This document shows, one piece after another, positions 44,826 to 52,883 of a stretch of DNA of 64,000 nt; the stretch's first letter is position 1; every line of letters starts with the position of its first letter. Source of the stretch: Betaproteobacteria bacterium. Its GTDB lineage: Bacteria > Pseudomonadota > Gammaproteobacteria > Burkholderiales > UBA6910. The DNA is taken from the NCBI GenBank assembly GCA_016183615.1, contig JACPEG010000030.1, positions 1 to 64,000 on the forward strand. Direction: 5' to 3'. A program made the position numbers and the translations under genes. A model generated the notes under the pieces. That model made no database searches. It was not told where the DNA came from and saw only the letters and a list, made by a program, of their open reading frames with translations.

Positions 44826-45052
44826 GGGATCTTGAGCGTAACGGTCCCGGCGCGCGTCTCCCAGATGCGGTCCAGGTAGCCATTGCGGGAGTTCGAGCGC
44901 TCGGTGCTTCTCTCTCCGTAGCCGGCGCTGCAGAGCTCCTCGACATCGACGTTCATCAAGCGCTGCGCGACGAATCCGATCACCTCGCGCAGCAAATCGA
45001 CGTCGGACCCCTTCTCAATGAGCTCGGCCAATGCCATCCTGTCGTCGGTCAT
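44826..45052 (-). mobile_element. IS256-family transposase, N-terminal remnant
   Basis: About 76 codons from ATG 45052 (site AGGAGA upstream): MTDDRMALAELIEKGSDVDL, RNGYLDRIWETRAGTVTLKI. This is the start of an IS256-type transposase, which then runs straight into the terminal repeat of the plus-strand remnant; the codons after LKIP come from that repeat. No left inverted repeat is visible upstream, so this copy is broken at both ends. Confidence 0.8.
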
Positions 45053-45227
45053 CGTGATTCTCCTTTCGGTTGGTTGAAGCTTCGCAACTGCAACCATACC
45101 GAAAACCACGATGACCACCCGATTCCGGGAAGTCGCCGCGCCCGCCCTGCGGGCCGGGCACGGCGACGTAACCCTTCAACTCATACACCACGTCCGGGGA
45201 CACAAGCCTACGGGCGAGCGTTTGGGA

Positions 45228-48053
45228 TCAGAATCCGTACTTGTCCAGCCGGAGCTTGAACGCCTTTTCTCCGCCCTCCATCACGGTCTTGATGGTGTCG
45301 CGGATTTCCGGAATGTCGATAGCTCCCTCGTTGGCAATCCGCCCACGGGAATAGTCGCCGGCGACGCGATAGTCACACCACACAACGAGTTCGGAATCAC
45401 CATTAACGACTAGATTTGCGTTGTGGCTTGAAAAGATCAACTGACGCCGGGTCTTCGCCCGCCAGACCCGTGTCACGATGTCGAAGATGATCTGATTGTC
45501 CAAGTCATCCTCCGGCTGGTCGATGACAAGGGGCGGACCGGGCTGGTTTAGGAGTGTGATGACAAGCGCGGTTGCCTGCTGTCCGGCCGAGGCGTTTTCA
45601 AAAGGAATGTATTCCTGCTCTTTGGTCCGATATTCAAAGGTCGTTTCGTCCTCCAACGACGTAAGCGCCAGCTCAAGCCAAGTCTCGGGAACAAGTTTCT
45701 CCGCCAGCTTCGCAAGGTCGCTATCGCCGAACCCGGACTGCGCGAGCGCAGGCGACTCCGGCCGTGCGGAGGGCTGGTCGGCCGAAGGCTTATAGTCCGC
45801 CAGCCTTTCGAGCTCATCGAGGATACCGTCCCACAACGCGATCGGATCGTCTGATTCCCCAATGGTTCGGAGCAGTTCCTCGATTTTCGCTGCGCGAAGG
45901 CCAGAGCCTTTCATGATAGATTTCATCTGGCTATCCACGGCGTTCATGTTTGCGCCGCGCAGCGCGGTTGCACGAATTATCCCGTCCGAAAGCTCTGTCA
46001 GCTTGGCGCACTGCTGCGCATAGAGGTCACCCCGCTGCCGGTGGAGTTGTCGCCACTGCTCGCGCAAGCTGCGGAATGATGATTCGGGATCTCCAAGGGT
46101 CGCTATCTCGCTCTCAGCCGCGCTAATGCGCTCACTGATCGTTTGGATCTTCTGCTCGAGGTCCGCGAGGGATTTCAATTGCGACTCATGAGACGAAGCC
46201 GCGTTCTTTGCAGCTTTGTAAGATTCATCGAAAGCCCCTTTGACGTTGACCCATTCAGCACGCGCGGCCCCGTAATCGCCCTTGAAATTTCCTTGTGCAT
46301 CGATGACCTCTGCGAGAAGATCATTCATTTTCTTCGCAAGCCCGGAAAGTGCCGTGACCCGCTCCTGAAGGACATTCTGGAGTTTGGAAAGTACGCCTTT
46401 CTCTGGATGGTCATCGAGGGAGACTTTGGGCTTGGTCGGCAACCCGGACAGTCGCTGCGACAGATTCGCAGTCGCAGTCCGCAAGTCGCGGACATCACCG
46501 TCCCACTTTCCGACGAGTAGGTCCGCTTCAAGATAAATGGGTTGCTTCGCCAACAATTGCTGCTGCTCCGGAGACAGTCCCGTCAGCGAGTCACGAATGC
46601 TTTTCGCTTGCTTGGAAAGTGACTGGAGCGACAGCCGGTCTTCGCGAAGCGTCTGCTCGACCGCCTGCTTACGACGGACGTGGCTGTAGATCTGCCGCAA
46701 CTGAGACGCCAGCGAACGTATCTGCGCGTCGATGGAATCGAGCTCCGTCTTGATACCTGATCGCACGAAGCGATTCAGCTCATCGACGCGATGGCCGACC
46801 CTGCTGAGCTGCTTCTGGCTGTAAGCTTGGATCGGAAGCAGCGTTCGGATGTCTTCCTTTGTGCACGGCTGAAGCTCGGCGTCACCAATGCGCAGAAGGA
46901 TTTCTCCCGTTGCGCTCCTTCGTCTGACAAGGTGAGGAACGCCGTTGACTTCAAATCGGATTTCCACGGTCGCCTCATACTTCTTGAGCGTGTTGTCTAC
47001 AAGACGTTGCTGGCGAACGCCGACAGATTCGGTATCGGCTTCATCTTCGACTGCGTCGTGCTCATCACACAGCCCCCATCTGAGGTACTCAAGAATCGTG
47101 GACTTGCCGGTGCCCCGGCTACCAATGAGCGCCGTGTATTGCGGATTGAGGTAGAGATCGACCGGCCCCATAAACTCGCTGTTTGATACGTGCAATGACC
47201 GGATAATGACGGACGGTAGTTGCGGGGTCTCTTGCGAGATTCGTGAATCTTGCGCAAGGCAGGCTTGCCGCAACGCCTCGGCGGTCGCCGTAGCCCACTT
47301 AACCCAAGTGGAACACTCCCCGAGATTGGCGTGATCTTCCGAGCGAGAGTCAGATGTCTGAAACAATGCAATGCGCTTGTTGCCGTACTTCTTGTCTTCG
47401 CCGTTCAGGATCTTGGCATCGCCGACTTTGCACTTCGCGATCGACCCATCAAGGTATCCGCCGACGCAGGGCATAGTTTTATATTTCTGCGCGACGCCAT
47501 CTCTCAGGAGCGTCGAATTCCCGCCGCTGGTCACGTTCGGGAGGATGATGTAACGGTCCCGCAGGAAATCATGCTCGTCCAGCTTTCGTTTTAACTCCTC
47601 GAGCGTCGTGACGGAGTTGAGCCTTTCGACTTCGGCTGCCTTCGGCTCGGAATCAGGCGCGGGTGTGATCGCGAGCACAGTCAGAACTTGGGGCAGAAGC
47701 GTTTCCGGGAAATCCGAGTCGAGGATGAGGATGGCCTGACAAGGGACGTTGAGGGTCAGTTCAACTGCGGGGAATACGACGAGCTTTTGATCGGCCGGTA
47801 GCTCTTTGCCGCTGGCATCGGTTTCGTGCGCCGCCGCGTCTTTGATGTAAGGGAAGAAGCAGAGATCGTGATGATCGGTGATCGCAATGCCCTTGAGGGG
47901 TCGAGCGCGGCATGCCTCCACGAGCTTTTGCGCATAGGCCCGTCGATCCTCGGACGAGGTGTATGCTTTTCCCTTCCACGCCCGATCTCTGGGTGTATGG
48001 ACCTGAAAATCACATCGGAAGAAATGTGCTCCCTTATCCTTCTGGTCGCTCAT
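45228..48053 (-). CDS. PHP-domain/SMC-like AAA ATPase (Ppl/TrlF-like, probable defence protein)
   Basis: A 941-residue protein. Residues ~10-260 are a PHP phosphoesterase domain (CDFQVHTPRDRAWKG, AITDHHDLCFFP, PAVELTLN). Residues ~285-941 form an SMC/RecN-like ATPase: Walker A IGSRGTGKSTILEYLRWG, Q-loop PIQAYSQKQLS, two long coiled-coil arms (~420-720), signature FENASAGQQATALVITLL, and Walker B PPLVIDQPEDDLDN with a D-loop and HNANLVV. The PHP plus ATPase pairing matches TrlF-family proteins and the antiphage gene called Ppl. Base use is less GC-rich than the neighbours, indicating transfer. ATG 48053 (GGGGA upstream) is preferred to GTG 48065. Confidence 0.85.
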   Translation of the reverse strand: MSDQKDKGAHFFRCDFQVHTPRDRAWKGKAYTSSEDRRAYAQKLVEACRARPLKGIAITDHHDLCFFPYIKDAAAHETDASGKELPADQKLVVFPAVELTLNVPCQAILILDSDFPETLLPQVLTVLAITPAPDSEPKAAEVERLNSVTTLEELKRKLDEHDFLRDRYIILPNVTSGGNSTLLRDGVAQKYKTMPCVGGYLDGSIAKCKVGDAKILNGEDKKYGNKRIALFQTSDSRSEDHANLGECSTWVKWATATAEALRQACLAQDSRISQETPQLPSVIIRSLHVSNSEFMGPVDLYLNPQYTALIGSRGTGKSTILEYLRWGLCDEHDAVEDEADTESVGVRQQRLVDNTLKKYEATVEIRFEVNGVPHLVRRRSATGEILLRIGDAELQPCTKEDIRTLLPIQAYSQKQLSRVGHRVDELNRFVRSGIKTELDSIDAQIRSLASQLRQIYSHVRRKQAVEQTLREDRLSLQSLSKQAKSIRDSLTGLSPEQQQLLAKQPIYLEADLLVGKWDGDVRDLRTATANLSQRLSGLPTKPKVSLDDHPEKGVLSKLQNVLQERVTALSGLAKKMNDLLAEVIDAQGNFKGDYGAARAEWVNVKGAFDESYKAAKNAASSHESQLKSLADLEQKIQTISERISAAESEIATLGDPESSFRSLREQWRQLHRQRGDLYAQQCAKLTELSDGIIRATALRGANMNAVDSQMKSIMKGSGLRAAKIEELLRTIGESDDPIALWDGILDELERLADYKPSADQPSARPESPALAQSGFGDSDLAKLAEKLVPETWLELALTSLEDETTFEYRTKEQEYIPFENASAGQQATALVITLLNQPGPPLVIDQPEDDLDNQIIFDIVTRVWRAKTRRQLIFSSHNANLVVNGDSELVVWCDYRVAGDYSRGRIANEGAIDIPEIRDTIKTVMEGGEKAFKLRLDKYGF

Positions 48054-48207
48054 GCAGTTCCCCACTCCGGGCTAATTCTGCCACTTTTTTAACATATTCT
48101 GGCCAAACTGGTAGGCCTGCTCGCGCAGCTACTCCGGCCCCCGCAAATAAAATGGGATTTGCCGCCTCGCCAAAAAACGCAACGATGCTCTTTGCAATGT
48201 CTGACAT
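48034..48207 (-). pseudogene. N-terminal fragment of a SIR2-domain protein
   Basis: A 57-codon frame: MSDIAKSIVAFFGEAANPIL, then FAGAGVAARAGLPVWPEYVK and a short tail, stopping at 48034. GAGVAARAGLPVW is the NAD-binding start of SIR2 domains (GAGVSxxxGLPxW). The remaining ~200 residues, including the catalytic His region, are absent. The fragment overlaps the first codons of the PHP-ATPase in another frame. SIR2 domains are common NAD-depleting effectors in phage defence, so this is probably the relic of a partner or neighbour gene. Confidence 0.6.
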
Positions 48208-48266
48208 ATCATTAAGGGCGGGAATTCGCTCTTGAAGTATTCGTAGGATCTGCTGGCCGCACTTTC

Positions 48267-48411
48267 CTACTCTGTTTCGCTGTCGGTCTTTGGGTGATGT
48301 CCATCGTCTGCCGGTTCCGTTTCAGGTCGAACTTCACCGTAAAAAAAGCCATTACGCCATGAAGCGACGTGTTCCAGCCACGCAGCCTTCGTACACTCGC
48401 AAGGAGCGCAG
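48267..48411 (-). other. Possible short Cys-rich C-terminal coding remnant
   Basis: One minus-strand frame between the nuclease stop and the SIR2 fragment reads CCAPCECTKAAWLEHVASWR followed by NGFFYGE, an acidic tail and a stop at 48267. No start codon is visible, and I recognise no family. The Cys cluster and natural-looking tail suggest the end of a former gene. The rest of the 350-base gap has no other support for coding. Confidence 0.25.
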
Positions 48412-48417
48412 CACCTT

Positions 48418-49149
48418 CTACACCCGCTGCCGTACATAAGCCTCAGCCCGCGCCGTCAGTGATATCGCAAAGTTCCTGAAATTCAGTTCCTCCGCCGGCT
48501 CGGAGTAACTTCCTTTCAGGCCACCTTTGCGGTCGGACAACAGAAAACAAGTCGCGTCGTACAGGCGCTCGCGCACGAGCCGCTCGCAAAAGAGCTGGTA
48601 GCGCTTCGCGTAGGAGGCGTCACGGAATTCCTCGAAGACCTTGAAGTGCGGTTCCTGCACCGATACCGGCGAAGTTGAGCGGGGCTCGTCCTCCAGCAGC
48701 ATGAAGTACCCGAGCCAAGGACGCTGGGAGGGTTTGAAGGCGCCTTCGCGGTAGGCGATCCACAGGTCGGTGGCGCTGCCCAGGGCTTCCTCGACGCGGT
48801 TGTTGAAGTTGTTGCCGTAGGAGGGGCCGGCCTGTGATTTGAATTCGATGCCGGCGAACAGATTGCCGTCTACCACGGCCACGAGGTCCCATTCCTTGGT
48901 GGGGCGGAAGAATCCCGGAATCACCGTCTGCTGGGTGTGGATCGTCGCATCGGGAATGCCGCTTTCCGCCAGCAGCGCGCGCATGAGCTTTACGAAGCCG
49001 TCCAACTGGGCGCCGCCGGTTACCGCGGCCCGGTTGCCCTGGTCTTTTCTCCCGGCCCGCGCGCCCTGGCGCTTGTCCTGGGCGAGGCGGGTTTTCCAGT
49101 AGTGGCGGACCGCCTCAGCCAGCCTTTTGTCTAGCGGTTTTTGGCTCAC
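48418..49149 (-). CDS. Type II restriction endonuclease, PaeR7I/XhoI-like
   Basis: A 243-residue nuclease. TQQTVIPGFFRPTKEWDLVA with GNLFAGIEFKSQAGPSYGNN is the PD-(D/E)xK-type core (Asp in WDLV, then E-x-K) seen in the PaeR7I/XhoI family, and NFNNRVEEALGSATDLW follows. Family members cut CTCGAG. It begins with GTG 35 bases inside the end of the methyltransferase gene, so the pair is co-transcribed with the methylase first, as needed for safe establishment. CTCGAG does occur in this window (for example 4948 and 19807), so if that is the target it must be methylated. Confidence 0.82.
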   Translation of the reverse strand: MSQKPLDKRLAEAVRHYWKTRLAQDKRQGARAGRKDQGNRAAVTGGAQLDGFVKLMRALLAESGIPDATIHTQQTVIPGFFRPTKEWDLVAVVDGNLFAGIEFKSQAGPSYGNNFNNRVEEALGSATDLWIAYREGAFKPSQRPWLGYFMLLEDEPRSTSPVSVQEPHFKVFEEFRDASYAKRYQLFCERLVRERLYDATCFLLSDRKGGLKGSYSEPAEELNFRNFAISLTARAEAYVRQRV

Positions 49150-50128
49150 TCCCCTTCCCCTTAAGCCGGATGGTCGCCCCGTCGAACAGCGACGCGGTCT
49201 CCTGGTAGAGCCGCTTCGAGGCCATATCGAAGTAGTGGGGATCGATTTCCACGCCCACGCTGTTCCTGCCCCACCGGGCCGCGGCGACGCTGGTGGTCCC
49301 GGTTCCCATGAACGGGTCGAGGACCGTGTCGCCCACGAAGCTGAACATGCGGATCAGCCGCTCGGCCAGTTCCAGGGGATAGGGCGCGGGGTGCTGCTTG
49401 GTCGAGGCGCCGGTGACGCCGGTCCAGATCTGCTGGAACCATTGCTTGTGCTTGTCCCCGGGGATCACGCTCAGCACGCGAACCGGCAGCGTCGGCGAGC
49501 GGTAGCCGCCGGGCTTTCTTTCCATCAGGATGAACTCGATGTCGTTCTTGATGACGGCGTTGGGCTCGTAGGGCTTGCCGAGGAAGCCGCCCGATCCGTT
49601 TTCCACTTCGTAATTCGCATTGGCGATCTTGTGCCAGATGATCGGGGCGAGGTTGCGGAAGCCGAGGGCCCGGCAATGCTCCTGGATCGAGGCGTGAAGG
49701 GGGATCACGGTGTGCTCGCCGCTGTTCTTGCGGCGCGACAGGCAGACGTCGCCCACCACGCAAATGAGGCGCCCGCCCGGCACCAGCGCGTCTAAGCACT
49801 GGCGCCACACCTTGTCGAGGGCGGCGAGGAACGCTTCGTAATCCTCCACGTAGCCGAGCTGCCCCTCGGAGCGCCGGTATTCCTTGAGCGTCCAGTACGG
49901 CGGGGACGTGAGCACCAAGTGAACGCTCTCCGGCTCCAGGAACGGCATCGCCCGGGCGTCGCCGATGTGCAGATCGTGAACCGTGGGGATGCGGTGCACC
50001 GCCTGCTCAATTTGGGCGACCAGCCTCGGGTCCTTGGCGATGGCGGGCAGCGCGCTCTGGGCGTTGCCCAGGGCGCCCAGCCCCTCGGGCAGAAAGGCGG
50101 TCAGATCGAGAATAGGGGCGGATGCCAC
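49115..50128 (-). CDS. DNA methyltransferase of the type II system (beta-class, TSPPYW)
   Basis: A 337-residue amino-methyltransferase. The catalytic motif IV LVLTSPPYWTLKEYR lies early (~residue 75) and the AdoMet-binding motif I DPFMGTGTTSVAAARWGRNS late (~285), with the target region between, the order of beta-class enzymes. TSPPYW favours N4-cytosine methylation, though N6-adenine cannot be ruled out. The start is GTG 50128; no strong ribosome site is visible. It overlaps the nuclease gene and should protect its site. Confidence 0.87.
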   Translation of the reverse strand: MASAPILDLTAFLPEGLGALGNAQSALPAIAKDPRLVAQIEQAVHRIPTVHDLHIGDARAMPFLEPESVHLVLTSPPYWTLKEYRRSEGQLGYVEDYEAFLAALDKVWRQCLDALVPGGRLICVVGDVCLSRRKNSGEHTVIPLHASIQEHCRALGFRNLAPIIWHKIANANYEVENGSGGFLGKPYEPNAVIKNDIEFILMERKPGGYRSPTLPVRVLSVIPGDKHKQWFQQIWTGVTGASTKQHPAPYPLELAERLIRMFSFVGDTVLDPFMGTGTTSVAAARWGRNSVGVEIDPHYFDMASKRLYQETASLFDGATIRLKGKGSEPKTARQKAG

Positions 50129-50214
50129 GGCCGTCGTGTCAGCGAGTTAAAGGGGGCGGAGTAGGTTTCTTCCGGGAAACCTTGGCGCCGCGCCATCCCC
50201 GCATTTTCTCACCC

Positions 50215-50595
50215 TTACCTCGCCCCCGCCCGCGCGGCGGCCGCGAGGCGCTTGTCGAGGGTCACTAGTTCCGCCCCGAGCGCCCGGGCAAGCCACAGGT
50301 AGCTCGCGTCATATGCGGTGATCCGGGCGCGCTCGGCCAACCCCACAACCTCGCCCTGGTCGACTTCTATGGACTCGATACCCATCTCCGCGAGGAGATG
50401 AAACTGGGCCACGAGCGCGTCGCGCTGCTTAGGATGGTGTTTCATCTTGGTGAGGCACACGTTGGCGACCTCGAATGGCAGGAGTGCGGGGGCGGCCAGA
50501 CGCGATTCGCCGAGCCGGGAGGCTAACGCGTCGGCCCCGGGCTCGGCAAACAGGACCGCGGCGACCGCCGAAGCGTCCACGACCTTAACGGCCAT
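50215..50595 (-). CDS. vapC: PIN-domain toxin (VapC/FitB-like)
   Basis: A 126-residue PIN-domain RNase. KVVDASAVAAVLFAEPGADA has the first catalytic Asp, PFEVANV the Glu, and ITAYDASYLWLARALGAELV with TLDKRLAAA the remaining acids. Such toxins cleave tRNA or rRNA when freed from their antitoxin. It overlaps the antitoxin gene by 11 bases, the standard toxin-antitoxin arrangement. Confidence 0.9.
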   Translation of the reverse strand: MAVKVVDASAVAAVLFAEPGADALASRLGESRLAAPALLPFEVANVCLTKMKHHPKQRDALVAQFHLLAEMGIESIEVDQGEVVGLAERARITAYDASYLWLARALGAELVTLDKRLAAAARAGAR

Positions 50596-50821
50596 CGCGG
50601 TCGGCCCGAACGATGGCGGCTGCCTCCTTGGGGGTTGCCAGTTTCCGGCGCCGCGCCTGTTCCAGCGCCTCGGCCGGGGTCAGCCTCCTGTTGCCGCTCA
50701 CCGCCTCTTCGATGATGGCCATGAGTTCGCCCTGGAGGGAGCGGTGGTGGCGCTCGGCGCGGGCCTTGAGACGCCGAACCACGTCGTCGGGTGCGTTTTT
50801 GATGGAAAGGGTTACGGGCAT
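50585..50821 (-). CDS. Ribbon-helix-helix antitoxin (FitA-like)
   Basis: A 78-residue antitoxin. VTLSIKNAPDDVVRRLKARA then ERHHRSLQGELMAIIEEAV is a ribbon-helix-helix DNA-binding domain of the Arc/FitA type, and the C-terminal LTPAEALEQARRRKLA binds the PIN toxin. It should repress its own operon. The 290 bases upstream (50822-51110) show no gene; they contain mixed GC-rich sequence and probably the promoter. Confidence 0.87.
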   Translation of the reverse strand: MPVTLSIKNAPDDVVRRLKARAERHHRSLQGELMAIIEEAVSGNRRLTPAEALEQARRRKLATPKEAAAIVRADRDGR

Positions 50822-51110
50822 GGGGGTATCCAGTTTGGCGCCAGAATGGAGCTATTGTAGGGCTCGCCGACCCTCCGGGCAATTCGAAATTCACCGACTT
50901 GGCGTCTGATGTGCCATTTCGCTACCCCAAGCAAGGGTATTTTCCGCGGTCGGCTGCCACCGCAGGACGGCGGGCGGACGGCGAGGGACGACCCAGGTGG
51001 CGGGTTCTTCCACTCGGTGCGGGTTTTCAGGGGTCGAAACGGCATTCTTCCTCGCAATGTCGGCACGTCGAATCCACAAAGATGTAGCAGGGATCGCTAT
51101 CGCCTCGCGG

Positions 51111-51533
51111 TCACTTGCACTCCCCCACCCGCTTCCCGCTCCACGACTGGGTCATTTCCATCGTCTGCTTGCCGTCCTTCATCCTGCTCCTGACGCTGCC
51201 GCTGTAGGAGGTGGCGTTCACCGTCATGGTGCCGGTGCCGGTCATGGCGTTCTCGCCCTTGCACTGGATGGTCCAGGTGACGGTGTTGCCCCTGGCGTCG
51301 AAGTTGGTGATCTGGCAGTTCCTGTCCTGGCTCTGGGGGACGGTTTTCTTTTCGTCCTGCAGGTCCTTTTGGGTGTAGCAATGGCGGATCGTCTGCGCGG
51401 GCATGGCCATGGGCATGCCGGCGATGTCGGTTTTCATGGTGACTTCCCACAGGCCGGGCTGCATCGGGGACGAGCCGGCGAGGGCGGCGCCGGTGATGAA
51501 CAGGAAGGGCAAGGCAGCGAGCTTTGAGTTCAT
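51111..51533 (-). CDS. DUF3617-family periplasmic protein
   Basis: A 140-residue exported protein with signal peptide (LAALPFLFITGAALAG). MQPGLWEVTMKTDIAGMPMA, IRHCYTQKDLQ and NCQITNFDARGNTVTWTIQC are the DUF3617 pattern with conserved Cys residues; the C-terminal MTQSWSGKRVGECK is typical. Function unknown. GGGGAGG lies seven bases before the ATG. It is divergent from the PhaC-like gene. Confidence 0.85.
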   Translation of the reverse strand: MNSKLAALPFLFITGAALAGSSPMQPGLWEVTMKTDIAGMPMAMPAQTIRHCYTQKDLQDEKKTVPQSQDRNCQITNFDARGNTVTWTIQCKGENAMTGTGTMTVNATSYSGSVRSRMKDGKQTMEMTQSWSGKRVGECK

Positions 51534-51654
51534 ATTCGGACCTCCCCGGGGAACGGCGTGGGCGCATTATAGTCCTGCGGCAGGGGGGCGCCACGGGCGA
51601 GTTGCACCGGACCTGCTAGGATGAATTGAGGGCCGCGCCTCAGGATGCGCAGCC

Positions 51655-52818
51655 GTGCCTCCACTGCCGCCGATTCCAATGCCCAGGGTTCCCATCATGC
51701 TTGGCCCGGGCGATTTCAATCCCGAAGAGGTCCTGTCCTGGATGCGACAAGGCAGGGGCCTGCCCCACGCCTACTTCGAGCAGATGGACCGGTCGCGCCG
51801 CCTCCAGGGGGCGATGTTCGACGCCCTGGGGCTGGGGCCGGTGGAGACTCCCTCGCGGGTCGTGCTCTCGAAGCCATGCGTCACGCTGAAGGCCTACGGC
51901 GACAACGCCGCAGGGCCTGCGGCGCTCCTCGTGCCCGCGCCCATCAAGCGCGCCTACATCTGGGACCTGGCGCCGGAGCTGAGCGCGGTGCGCCGCTGCC
52001 TCGACGGCGGGCTGCGCGTCTATCTCGCCCAGTGGGAGGCGCCGGGGGAGGAGCAGCAGCAGCTCGGGCTCGACGACTACTGCGAGCGCCTGCCGCTTGC
52101 CTGCGTGGAGGCGATCGAGCGCGAAACCGGCGAGCGGAGCGTGTTCGTGCTGGCCCATTCCCTGGGTGGGACCCTTGCCACGCTGTTCGCCGCCCTGCAT
52201 CCGGAGCGGGTGCGCGGGCTGGCGCTGTTCGCTTCGCCCATCCGCTTCGGCCCCGGCATCGGCATCTTCGGCCAGCTCGTGAGCGCCGTCCACGGCACGC
52301 GGGAATTCCTGGACCGGGGCGGGAACTTCCCGGGCTCGTTTCTCAGCATGGTGAGCTACCTCGCCGCGCCCGAGACCTTCGGCTGGGAGCGCCAGGCCGA
52401 CTGGATTGCGAGCCTCGCCGACCCCGGGGCGATGCGCTCCCATCTGCTGGTGCAGCGCTGGACGCTCGACGAGATGCCGCTGGCGCGCCGCTTCTGCGAG
52501 GAGGTGGTGGAGTGGCTGCTCCGCGAGAACCGCTTCATGGGCAACCGGCTCGAGATCGGCGGGGCGAAGGCGCGGCCCGAGGACGTGCAGGCGCCGCTGT
52601 TCTGCGTCGCCGACCGGCGCTGCAAGGTGGTGCCGCCGGAAGCGGTGGTGCCGTTCTACGAACGCGCCGCCGGAGACAAGCGGCTGCTGTGGTACGGCGG
52701 GGACACGGGCGTCGCGCTCCAGCACGTGGGCATGCTGGTGGGGGAAAGCGCCCACCGCAGCCTGTGGCCGGACGTGCTGCAATGGGTCGGCCGAGTGGCC
52801 GGGGAGAAAGGCGGGTAG
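51655..52818 (+). CDS. PhaC-like alpha/beta hydrolase with Ser nucleophile
   Basis: A 387-residue protein related to class III polyhydroxyalkanoate synthases (LVPAPIKRAYIWDLAPE, LRVYLAQWEAPG, LDDYCERLPLACVEAIERET). True PhaC uses a Cys in GxCxGG; here the elbow reads LAHSLGGTLATLFAALHPER with a Ser near residue 169, as in ordinary hydrolases. The Asp (CVADRRCKVVPPEA) and His (ALQHVGMLVG) positions remain. It may be an esterase, a depolymerase or an acyltransferase. Start GTG 51655 has AGGA upstream; ATG 51679 and 51697 are alternatives. A family A repeat cluster follows. Confidence 0.75.
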   Translation: MPPLPPIPMPRVPIMLGPGDFNPEEVLSWMRQGRGLPHAYFEQMDRSRRLQGAMFDALGLGPVETPSRVVLSKPCVTLKAYGDNAAGPAALLVPAPIKRAYIWDLAPELSAVRRCLDGGLRVYLAQWEAPGEEQQQLGLDDYCERLPLACVEAIERETGERSVFVLAHSLGGTLATLFAALHPERVRGLALFASPIRFGPGIGIFGQLVSAVHGTREFLDRGGNFPGSFLSMVSYLAAPETFGWERQADWIASLADPGAMRSHLLVQRWTLDEMPLARRFCEEVVEWLLRENRFMGNRLEIGGAKARPEDVQAPLFCVADRRCKVVPPEAVVPFYERAAGDKRLLWYGGDTGVALQHVGMLVGESAHRSLWPDVLQWVGRVAGEKGG

Positions 52819-52883
52819 GACGCGTCGCCGCACCGCACCGTCGGCTGCTTCCGGCGCACGGAAATTGGCTTAAAACCTACGAC

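Noticed and set aside
45053-45227. Short minus-strand frame with a VYELKGYVAVPGP segment upstream of the IS256 N-terminus
   Set aside because: It looks somewhat protein-like, but it is short, has no start or family match that I can name, and may be a leader or debris of the insertion.
48418-50128. Avoidance of CTCGAG as support for the restriction specificity
   Set aside because: The site occurs at 4948-4953 and 19807-19812 and probably elsewhere, so avoidance cannot be claimed; methylation would permit it.
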